A stretch of DNA of 6,459 nt from CAZUUO01 sp964622665 (GTDB lineage Bacteria > Patescibacteriota > Patescibacteriia > Magasanikbacterales > GCA-002688135), in contig CAZUUO010000034.1 of the NCBI GenBank assembly GCA_964622665.1, forward strand, positions 1-6,459, given 5' to 3'. The position numbers and the translations under genes are program-made. The notes under the pieces are model-generated. The model searched no databases, was not told the origin of the DNA, and was given only the letters and a program-made list of their open reading frames with translations. Below, in pieces: positions 1 to 5,400 of this stretch; position 1 is the first letter of the stretch, and each line of letters starts with the position of its first letter.

Positions 1-516
1 AATTGGTATAATGCTGCAGGCGCGTCATTGGCAGCAGCAACACTCGGCGTTTCATGGAATACTGTTGCCCGAGTACTGAAAAATTTTAAAGGAGTACCCT
101 ATCGCATGGAAGAAGTCGCACACAAAAATACCATAACATACATAAACGATACGACCGCAACAACACCCGATGCAACAATAGCCGCTTTGACTGCATTGCA
201 GGACAAAAAGGTAACGCTCATTTGCGGTGGCGCTGATAAAGAGTTGGAGTATAAGGAGTGGGCAGAGGTAGTGAGTGCGTATGCGACCAATACGGTGATT
301 ATTCCGGGAAATGCCAGCGATAAAATGAAACAGGCATTAGATAAAAAGGAATACCGTTATGTAACCGCAGAAACATTGCCACAAGCGGTTCAAAAGGCTG
401 AAAAAATAACCAAAAAAGAAGGAATAATTTTATTATCACCAAGCGCTGCATCATTTAACATGTTTAAAAATGAGTTTGATCGCGGCGATCAATTCAATGC
501 AATCGTGAAAGGGTAA
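1..516 (+). CDS. murD: UDP-N-acetylmuramoyl-L-alanine--D-glutamate ligase (MurD), C-terminal part, 5' end outside window
   Basis: MurD is the cytoplasmic ATP-dependent ligase that adds D-glutamate to UDP-MurNAc-L-alanine during peptidoglycan precursor synthesis. The frame is open from base 1, so only about the last 171 residues are present; the P-loop and most of the central domain lie upstream. Visible family motifs in order are NWYNAAGASLAA (the usual G-HN--N--AA region), FKGVPYRMEEV (usual FxGxxHRxE), YINDTTATTPDATIAAL (usual NDSKATNxxAT), LICGGADKELEY (usual GGxDKxxDF) and LLSPSAASFNMFKNEFDRGDQF at the end, a very typical MurD C-terminus. Two departures stand out: Tyr replaces His in the HRxE motif, and Thr replaces Lys in the DSKATN motif. 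A TTG at 28 is an internal codon, not a start. The murE-like gene follows after 50 bp with no terminator or clear promoter between, so the two are probably co-transcribed. MurD identity is secure from the C-terminal motifs; a divergent Mur-ligase paralogue is the only real alternative. Confidence 0.92.
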   Translation, partial: NWYNAAGASLAAATLGVSWNTVARVLKNFKGVPYRMEEVAHKNTITYINDTTATTPDATIAALTALQDKKVTLICGGADKELEYKEWAEVVSAYATNTVIIPGNASDKMKQALDKKEYRYVTAETLPQAVQKAEKITKKEGIILLSPSAASFNMFKNEFDRGDQFNAIVKG

Positions 517-566
517 TTATCAACAGGTTTACGAAGTTTCCGTGAGGATGTACGATAAGAGAACCT

Positions 567-1961
567 ATGGCGAATATTAAAACTATTGTGAGAATGATAG
601 CACCAAAAGGAGTGATACTAACCTATCACAAAATGTTGTCGCATCTTGCGGCGATGTATTATCGTCATCCATCTCGAGAAATGTTGGTAGTAGGGGTGAC
701 TGGTACTAATGGTAAAACAACAACCGCAACGATGATTGCGCGGGTTTTGGAAGGAACACAGTATAAAGTTGGACTCGCAACAACGGCCGAATTTCAAATT
801 GGCTCCATTACATATCTCAATGATAAAAAAATGACCATGCTTGGTCGTTTTCAACTACAAAAATTATTACGCGAAATGGCAGATGCCGGATGTAAATATG
901 CGGTCATCGAAGTTTCATCAGAGGGAGTTGTCCAACATCGCATTGATGGTATCGATTTTGATATTGCGGTATTTACCAATTTAACTCCCGAACACATTGA
1001 GAGTCACGGGTCATTTGAAAACTATAAAAAAGCAAAAGGAAAGTTTTTTGCACACTTGAGTAAAACGGTAAAAAAATACGCAACGTTTGAAGGTGATACC
1101 GAAGTGGTACATGTTGACGAGTCATACGAGACCCGCAATGTTGCAGAAAAAATCGCAAAGACAATTGTGGTAAATGGTGACGATGCAAACGCAGATTATT
1201 TTTTTAATTTTGATGCTGAAGAAAAGTACTGCTACGGAATTAAAGAATGCTGTAGTTGCTGTACAACATCACACCGTACCATCCGTGCAACTGATGTGAC
1301 ACTACATGATGATCATAGTACCTTTAACGTGGGCGGTTTATATTTTTCCATTGGAATGCCAGGAATTTACAATGTATATAATGCACTTGCTGCAATTACG
1401 GTTGGATTAACACGTGGCATGGGCTTTAGTGAAATTGCAACGCAACTCAATAAGATAACCGGCGTACCCGGAAGATTTGAACATATTGACGAAGGGCAAA
1501 ATTTTAAAGTGATTATTGATTACGCTCCAGAAGTAGCTTCCATGGAAGCACTCTACAAGGTCATTGATGCAATGCAAAAGAGACGGGTTATTCATGTTTT
1601 AGGATCCTGTGGGGGAGGACGTGACAAAGATAGACGACCAAAATTAGGAGCAATTGCAGCAGCACATGCTGACTTGGTCATTGTTACCAATGAAGATCCT
1701 TACGACGATGATCCATTAGAAATTATCAATGACGTCGCTCAAGGAGCAAAAAATGCAGGAAAGATTATTGATAAGAATTTATTTTTGATCGAAGATCGTC
1801 GCGCCGCTATACACTTTGCACTCCAACAAGCGGGTGAACACGATGTCGTACTCATTACGGGAAAGGGAAGTGAACAAGCAATGTGTGTAAAGAATGGCGA
1901 GAAAGTGCCATGGGATGATAGAATGGTAGCAAGAGAAGAATTACAAGCTCTACACCTATGA
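567..1961 (+). CDS. murE: MurE-like Mur ligase (UDP-N-acetylmuramyl-tripeptide synthetase family)
   Basis: Mur ligases of this family add the third stem-peptide residue (diaminopimelate or lysine) to UDP-MurNAc-dipeptide using ATP. Seen here: P-loop GTNGKTT at residues 46-52, EVSSEGVVQHR at 115-125 (usual EVSSHGLxQHR), FTNLTPEHIESHGSFENY at 136-153 followed by an AK pair at 156-157, where family members carry the carbamylated lysine, GVPGRFEHI near 302, DYAP at 318-321 (usual DYAHTPD), GSCGGGRDKDRRP in the last domain, and NEDPYDDDP at 375-383 in place of the DNPR/DNPA substrate-selecting motif. The P-loop begins only 45 residues in, against roughly 110 in typical MurE, so the usual N-terminal UDP-binding domain is missing or reduced. 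Length is 464 residues. A cysteine cluster (C222, C228, C229, C231, C232) is unusual. A TGA at 543-545 in frame leaves ATG 567 as the only normal start; the Shine-Dalgarno match is weak. The third amino acid cannot be read from the motif. It overlaps the next gene by 4 bp. Confidence 0.9.
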   Translation: MANIKTIVRMIAPKGVILTYHKMLSHLAAMYYRHPSREMLVVGVTGTNGKTTTATMIARVLEGTQYKVGLATTAEFQIGSITYLNDKKMTMLGRFQLQKLLREMADAGCKYAVIEVSSEGVVQHRIDGIDFDIAVFTNLTPEHIESHGSFENYKKAKGKFFAHLSKTVKKYATFEGDTEVVHVDESYETRNVAEKIAKTIVVNGDDANADYFFNFDAEEKYCYGIKECCSCCTTSHRTIRATDVTLHDDHSTFNVGGLYFSIGMPGIYNVYNALAAITVGLTRGMGFSEIATQLNKITGVPGRFEHIDEGQNFKVIIDYAPEVASMEALYKVIDAMQKRRVIHVLGSCGGGRDKDRRPKLGAIAAAHADLVIVTNEDPYDDDPLEIINDVAQGAKNAGKIIDKNLFLIEDRRAAIHFALQQAGEHDVVLITGKGSEQAMCVKNGEKVPWDDRMVAREELQALHL

Positions 1962-2323
1962 AATGGTTACTGTCACCCTACGTATTAATAATAAGTCTCG
2001 CCATCTCATTGTTGGCGGGTGTGGGATATGTTCGTGCATACCTCAAAGATCGATCACTTGAAATTGAAATTGACGCACTCAAATCCCAGCAAGAAACACT
2101 CGAACGAAAAAAAATGGATTTATCCAGTTTATTTCGTAAGGTTGAAACAGATGAGTATGCGCGCGAACACGCCCGCGAAGAACTGGGAATGCACGAGGTT
2201 GGAGAGAAAGCTGTCGTGATTGAAAACGTAAAAGAAGAAACAGGAAGTCAAAAGAAAACGAAAGAAACGGTAAAATCAAATCCACAAAAGTGGTTTGAAT
2301 ATTTTTTTGGAGAATTACAATAG
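1958..2323 (+). CDS. FtsB/DivIC-like septum formation initiator protein
   Basis: This is a small bitopic membrane protein of the FtsB/FtsL/DivIC type, which in other bacteria bridges the early and late divisome and helps activate septal peptidoglycan synthesis. Architecture over 121 residues: one transmembrane helix at about 7-25, then a charged region at about 30-62 with heptad-like hydrophobic spacing consistent with a coiled coil, then AREELGMHEVGEKAVVI at about 72-88. That last segment matches the family's typical A+--LGM---GE-VVV ending. A lysine-rich linker leads to an aromatic C-terminal tail, WFEYFFGELQ. The ATGA overlap with murE (start 1958, murE stop 1959-1961) suggests translational coupling. 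The stop codon shares its last base with the next gene's GTG. FtsB, FtsL and DivIC cannot be told apart from one short sequence, so no symbol is given. A family-level call is safe because of the GE motif, topology and cell-wall operon setting. Confidence 0.82.
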   Translation: MKWLLSPYVLIISLAISLLAGVGYVRAYLKDRSLEIEIDALKSQQETLERKKMDLSSLFRKVETDEYAREHAREELGMHEVGEKAVVIENVKEETGSQKKTKETVKSNPQKWFEYFFGELQ

Positions 2324-2871
2324 TGGCTATGGTATTATCTGACGCAACAATAAAAAAACTGATTGCACAAGGTACGTTGGTTATTGAAGGAATTGATGAG
2401 TCACAAATTCAACCCGCCTCAGTTGATTGTCGTATCGGACGGCATTATTTAGTCACGGATGATACGAGCATGACGAGTATCACCTTTGATAAACCGATTA
2501 CCTATCGAGAAGTAGAGTCAGACGCGATAACTATTCCACCACATTCATTCTTGCTTGCAACAACGATGGAATATTTCAAACTCCCTAACGATGTAACCGC
2601 ATTTGTGGAAGGAAGAAGTTCTATTGGACGGATGGGATTGTTTATTCAAAATGCGGGCTGGGTTGATCCAGGATTTGAAGGCGAGATAACCCTTGAACTG
2701 TACAATGCAAATTCACTTCCCATTACAATTCCCGCGGGGCGACGTGTGGGGCAACTGGTGTTTTGTGCGCTAGATCAAGCAGCTGAAAAACCATACCAAG
2801 GAAAGTATCAAGGGCAGCGTAAAGCGACAGGCAGCAGAATTTTTAACGATGAAGAAATAGCACACCTATGA
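2323..2871 (+). CDS. dcd: dCTP deaminase
   Basis: This enzyme of the trimeric dUTPase fold deaminates dCTP to dUTP, feeding dTMP synthesis; some relatives also hydrolyse dUTP to dUMP, and which applies here cannot be decided by eye. Motifs, numbered from the GTG, are QPASVDCRIG at 30-39, VEGRSSIGRMGL at 95-106, AGWVDPGFEGEITLELYN at 111-128 with E125 at the expected catalytic glutamate position, the PAGRRVGQLVF strand at 137-147, and the nucleotide-covering tail YQGKYQGQRKATGSRIF at 158-174. At 182 residues it is normal for the family. Two starts are possible. GTG 2323 overlaps the previous stop by 1 bp and has GGAGAA 8 bp upstream. ATG 2329 gives the common family N-terminus MVLSD but puts that sequence 14 bp away. 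I kept GTG for the spacing. A nucleotide-pool enzyme inside a division operon is unusual; the overlaps with both neighbours suggest a fixed arrangement. Confidence 0.93.
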   Translation: MAMVLSDATIKKLIAQGTLVIEGIDESQIQPASVDCRIGRHYLVTDDTSMTSITFDKPITYREVESDAITIPPHSFLLATTMEYFKLPNDVTAFVEGRSSIGRMGLFIQNAGWVDPGFEGEITLELYNANSLPITIPAGRRVGQLVFCALDQAAEKPYQGKYQGQRKATGSRIFNDEEIAHL

Positions 2872-3506
2872 AAAAACTATATCTCATAACGGGCAGTGTT
2901 TTTATAATAGCCGCGGCATTACTCTTGGGTATTATGATAATGAATCAAAAAACCAGAGTAACGCCACAGCAAGCTCCCGCAGGTTACCAATTAGAAACTC
3001 TCGGGAATATGGCGGTGATAGTACCGGAGGGAGTAAAAAAGGAGTCCATAGGTGATGAGGTAGTATTTTCTCGATCATTTAATGCTACCTACCAATCATC
3101 GTGTGATTTTATTGGAGTAGGGAAGGAAACGCTCAAAGATTCAGAAATCGGTTTACGTTATATTGAGGGTTCGTTGATCTCGGCATTTGATGGAACAATG
3201 AATCGTCCAGGAGCATATAAAGACTACATGGATGATAAGGGTGCATTACTTGAAGGTATGGGTGAAAAAATCCTCATTGGTAAAAAGGAAGTTACTAAAA
3301 TTAGCATGTCGGTAGAAAATTGTGGCCAAACATACTATTTCGTACCCAAAGACAAAGGCTATCTTATTGTGAGAACACCCATTGCATCACTCGATTTTAG
3401 TGAGCAAGGAATGAATTACGCAAAATTACAGACATTGAGTGGAAATACGTTGCGCAGTGAAGAAAAAATGAATGAAATAGTACAGGTATTGATTTCCTCA
3501 TTGTAA
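2868..3506 (+). CDS. membrane-anchored extracytoplasmic protein of unknown function
   Basis: I do not recognise this 212-residue protein. It begins MKK and has one strongly hydrophobic helix at about 4-25, either an uncleaved anchor or a signal peptide. There is no lipobox cysteine, since the first Cys is C79. The rest is soluble and of mixed character, with a predicted extracytoplasmic domain from about residue 36: GYQLETLGNMAVIVPEGV, then alternating beta-like segments. The only two cysteines, C79 and C152, both lie in this outer domain and could form a disulfide. A segment near 152-168 (CGQTYYFVPKDKGYLIVRT) looks like paired beta strands. The ATG overlaps the dcd stop by 4 bp, so it is the last gene of the murD-murE-ftsB-like-dcd run and is probably translated by coupling. 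Its setting hints at an envelope or division role, but that is inference from position only. The TAA ends one base before the tRNA-Thr promoter. Confidence 0.8.
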   Translation: MKKLYLITGSVFIIAAALLLGIMIMNQKTRVTPQQAPAGYQLETLGNMAVIVPEGVKKESIGDEVVFSRSFNATYQSSCDFIGVGKETLKDSEIGLRYIEGSLISAFDGTMNRPGAYKDYMDDKGALLEGMGEKILIGKKEVTKISMSVENCGQTYYFVPKDKGYLIVRTPIASLDFSEQGMNYAKLQTLSGNTLRSEEKMNEIVQVLISSL

Positions 3507-3536
3507 TTGACAAGACAAGATTTGCTGCGTTATTAT
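3507..3536 (+). promoter_or_regulatory. promoter of tRNA-Thr (TTGACA-N18-TATTAT)
   Basis: A perfect -35 TTGACA at 3507-3512 is followed after 18 bp by TATTAT at 3531-3536, five of six bases of the -10 consensus. The expected transcription start is near 3543, about 6 bp before the mature tRNA end. The -35 begins on the base directly after the TAA of the preceding gene, so operon transcripts run straight into this unit. Confidence 0.75.
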
Positions 3537-3548
3537 AGCGGCAAATAC

Positions 3549-3621
3549 GCCACCGTAGCTCAGTTGGTAGAGCAATGCTTTCGTAAAGCAGAGGTCCGCG
3601 GTTCAATTCCGCGTGGTGGCT
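3549..3621 (+). tRNA. tRNA-Thr (anticodon CGU)
   Basis: A full cloverleaf can be drawn. The acceptor stem is GCCACCG (3549-3555) with TGGTGGC (3614-3620), closing with a G-U pair. The D stem is GCTC/GAGC (3558-3561, 3570-3573). The anticodon arm is 3575-3591 with loop TTCGTAA, giving anticodon CGT at 3582-3584, which reads ACG threonine codons. The variable loop is five bases, and the T arm is CGCGG-TTCAATT-CCGCG (3597-3613). The discriminator base is T3621. The 3' CCA is not encoded, so CCA-adding enzyme is needed. The top pair of the anticodon stem (A3575 with G3591) is a mismatch. The gene has its own promoter and terminator. Confidence 0.96.
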
Positions 3622-3630
3622 TTGGTAATT

Positions 3631-3652
3631 AACGACTGACCGTCGTTTTTTT
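3631..3652 (+). terminator. intrinsic terminator after tRNA-Thr
   Basis: AACGAC (3631-3636) pairs with GTCGTT (3642-3647) around a 5-base loop, and a run of seven T (3646-3652) follows. No other hairpin lies after the upstream operon, so this one may also end murD-operon transcripts. The stem is short, so termination may be partial. Confidence 0.7.
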
Positions 3653-3693
3653 ATTTGGTAAGGAGTTATTCACGCAGGCGATACTTCATGATG

Positions 3694-3702
3694 TGGTATA
3701 CT
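3694..3702 (+). promoter_or_regulatory. extended -10 promoter of ftsEX, likely leaderless
   Basis: TGG followed by TATACT (3697-3702) forms an extended -10 element. No convincing -35 hexamer lies 16-18 bp upstream, which extended -10 promoters can tolerate. The expected transcription start, about 7 bases past the -10, falls at 3709, and the family-consistent ATG of FtsE is at 3711. The mRNA would therefore have almost no 5' leader. The same ten bases, TGGTATACTG, recur at 6202-6211 ahead of another gene. Confidence 0.6.
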
Positions 3703-3710
3703 GTGTAGGT

Positions 3711-4391
3711 ATGATTCATTTCAAGAATGTATCAAAAAAATATGGGCCCAACGTGCATGCACTCAAAGGGCTTTCAATGCACATTCGCCCCGGCGAATTT
3801 GTTTCAGTTGTAGGAAGTAGTGGTGCGGGTAAATCGACGATGGTAAAAATGCTCATCGCAGAAGAAAAACCAACAACTGGTTCAATAATCGTTGGTGGAT
3901 GGGATATTAGTGACATAAAACCACATGAGGTTCCAACACTCCGCAGACAAATAGGTGTTATTTTTCAAGATTTCAAGTTATTACCAACCAAAACTATTCG
4001 GGAAAATGTTGCGTTTGCACTTGAGGTGGTGGGCGCTGCGCCAGAGCACATTAAAAAAATGGTACCACAAGTATTGGATATTGTAGGTTTGCAGGATAAA
4101 ATGAACCGTTATCCTCATCAAGTATCGGGAGGGGAACAACAACGTGCGGTAATTGCACGCGCATTGGTGCACAAACCAAAAATTATTATTGCTGATGAAC
4201 CAACAGGAAATCTCGATACCGTAAACGCATGTGATGTTATTGAGATTTTAAAACGAGTAAACGATTTTGGCACAACGGTGATGTTGGTGACCCACGACAA
4301 GGACATTGTCAATAAACTCCACAAACGAGTGATCACCTTACAAGAGGGAAGCGTACGCGCTGATCACGAGGAAGGAAAATATTTATTGTAA
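3711..4391 (+). CDS. ftsE: cell division ATP-binding protein FtsE
   Basis: FtsE is the cytoplasmic ATPase of the FtsEX complex, a type VII-like ABC system that transmits ATP hydrolysis through FtsX to peptidoglycan hydrolases at the septum rather than moving a substrate. From ATG 3711 it has 226 residues, normal for the family. Visible elements are Walker A GSSGAGKST at 35-43, a Q-loop region with the FtsE hallmark VIFQDFKLLPTKTIRENVAF at 83-102, signature VSGGEQQRAVIARAL at 138-152, Walker B IIIADEPTGNLD at 158-169 and H-loop VTHD at 193-196. All key ATPase residues are present. An in-frame GTG at 3693 would add six residues (MVYCVG), but those bases are the -10 promoter element, and FtsE proteins normally begin M-x-x-F-x-x-V-x-K-x-Y, which favours 3711. 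There is no Shine-Dalgarno sequence at either start. The ftsX start follows one base after the stop, so they are translated from one mRNA. Confidence 0.95.
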   Translation: MIHFKNVSKKYGPNVHALKGLSMHIRPGEFVSVVGSSGAGKSTMVKMLIAEEKPTTGSIIVGGWDISDIKPHEVPTLRRQIGVIFQDFKLLPTKTIRENVAFALEVVGAAPEHIKKMVPQVLDIVGLQDKMNRYPHQVSGGEQQRAVIARALVHKPKIIIADEPTGNLDTVNACDVIEILKRVNDFGTTVMLVTHDKDIVNKLHKRVITLQEGSVRADHEEGKYLL

Positions 4392-4392
4392 T

Positions 4393-5307
4393 ATGAAATA
4401 CACTGTCGCCCGAGCATTTAGTTTTGCTACCAAAAACTTCGTACGCAACGTAGGTATTTCTATGGTAACCGTTGCCATTTTAACGATTGCCCTCTTATCA
4501 CTCAATACACTATTCCTTTTAAAAAATGCAACCGACGCAGGGTTATCTGCAATTCAAGATAATGTTGCAGTACGCCTACAATTTAGTATTGATGCGCCAA
4601 CAAAAAAGATTGATGAAGTGGTTAAAATGGTCTCTGCATTACCTGAAGTTGAACGCGCAGATTTTGTGTCTTCTGATGAAGTAAAAAAAGAATTTGTGGT
4701 AAGACACACCAATGATAAAGATATTTTGGCAGCACTCAATGCACTCCAAAATAATCCTTTCGGTTCAGCCCTTAAAATAAAAGCAAAAACACCCGACGAA
4801 TATACCAAAATTCTCGAAGCAATTTCTGCGAATGGATACAATAGCTTGATTGAACAAAAAACATTTGGGGATCATGAAGCCTATATTTCAAAAATTTCAG
4901 CACTTTCAAAAAATATCACAACGGTTGCAACCGTCATTAGCGTGCTCTTCGTATTCTTTGCAATCTTCATCATCTTCAACGCAATTCGCGTAACGGTCTA
5001 CTCACAACGTGAAGAAATAGCAATTATGCGCTTAGTTGGCGCAACCAATGGATTTATTCGCGCGCCGTATTACCTTGAAAGTTTATACTACACGATAATT
5101 TCAATAGTTGCCGCTTTCTCAGTAACCTACTTTTTAGTGCAGGTTGCAGACCCCTTCATTGCAAGTAGCCTTGGTGCGGGAGTATTTTCTCTGCAAGTTG
5201 AATTTATTCATAAACTACCCATTCTGTTATTCCTCGAATTTCTGGGTATTGGCTTACTCACTATTGGCGCCTCAACCTTCGCAATGCGTCGCTACCTCAA
5301 AATCTAA
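4393..5307 (+). CDS. ftsX: cell division protein FtsX
   Basis: FtsX is the membrane partner of FtsE; its outer domain recruits and activates cell-wall hydrolases or their regulators. The 304 residues show the family layout: a cytoplasmic N-terminus, TM1 at about 22-43, an extracytoplasmic domain at about 45-172, TM2 at about 176-198, TM3 at about 231-251 and TM4 at about 275-297. The diagnostic cytoplasmic loop REEIAIMRLVGATNGFIRAPYYLES (206-230) lies between TM2 and TM3 and is where FtsX contacts the ATPase. The gene starts 1 bp after the ftsE stop, with only a distant purine-rich AGGAAGGA about 15 bp upstream, so reinitiation by ribosomes leaving ftsE is likely. Codon use is strongly biased: all 14 glutamates are GAA, and no arginine uses AGG or CGG. 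The stop codon overlaps the terminator stem. Neither an EnvC-like partner nor a hydrolase is encoded nearby in this window. Confidence 0.95.
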   Translation: MKYTVARAFSFATKNFVRNVGISMVTVAILTIALLSLNTLFLLKNATDAGLSAIQDNVAVRLQFSIDAPTKKIDEVVKMVSALPEVERADFVSSDEVKKEFVVRHTNDKDILAALNALQNNPFGSALKIKAKTPDEYTKILEAISANGYNSLIEQKTFGDHEAYISKISALSKNITTVATVISVLFVFFAIFIIFNAIRVTVYSQREEIAIMRLVGATNGFIRAPYYLESLYYTIISIVAAFSVTYFLVQVADPFIASSLGAGVFSLQVEFIHKLPILLFLEFLGIGLLTIGASTFAMRRYLKI

Positions 5308-5330
5308 ACCTGGGTTTTCCCAGGTTTTTT
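5306..5330 (+). terminator. intrinsic terminator of ftsEX
   Basis: AAACCTGGG (5306-5314) pairs perfectly with CCCAGGTTT (5319-5327) around a TTTT loop, and T's continue to 5330. The 9-bp stem begins inside the ftsX TAA codon. The A-rich left flank could also allow some function on the other strand, but no minus-strand gene points at it. Confidence 0.9.
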
Positions 5331-5339
5331 CTTACTAAA

Positions 5340-5373
5340 TTGACTGAAAAACAGAGAGAAGGTACGCTATAGT
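5340..5373 (+). promoter_or_regulatory. probable promoter of the 5401 gene
   Basis: TATAGT at 5368-5373 is a good -10 match. The -35 is ambiguous. CTGAAA at 5344-5349 gives an 18-bp spacer with four of six consensus bases. TTGACT at 5340-5345 is a better hexamer, but it sits 22 bp from TATAGT, or 17 bp from a poor TACGCT. Position between a terminator and a gene start supports a promoter here, though the exact elements are uncertain. The predicted leader is about 20 bases. Confidence 0.5.
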
Positions 5374-5389
5374 CAGTTCCTTAATTGAA

Positions 5390-5397
5390 AGGGGGAG
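5390..5397 (+). promoter_or_regulatory. strong Shine-Dalgarno sequence
   Basis: AGGGGGAG lies 3 bp before ATG 5401 (GGGGG ends 5 bp before it). It fixes the start and is by far the best ribosome-binding site in the window; murE, the ftsB-like gene, ftsE and the gene at 6221 have none that is convincing. Confidence 0.75.
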
Positions 5398-5400
5398 ATA

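Noticed and set aside
2019..2285. Alternative frames on both strands within the FtsB-like gene
   Set aside because: The 1958 frame has the expected topology, family C-terminal motif and gene overlaps; the alternatives have none of these.
1959..2871. Possible TGA recoding to glycine, as in some Patescibacteria
   Set aside because: TGA ends both murE and dcd exactly at family-typical lengths and at overlaps with valid downstream starts.
3688..3708. Six-codon mini-ORF (ATG ATG ... TAG) ahead of ftsE, considered as a leader peptide
   Set aside because: It spans the -10 element and would lie upstream of the expected transcript start; the AGGAG at 3661-3665 is too far away to serve it.
4554..4841. 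95-codon minus-strand open frame inside ftsX
   Set aside because: The + strand encodes a clear FtsX outer domain; the reverse frame has no initiation signals.
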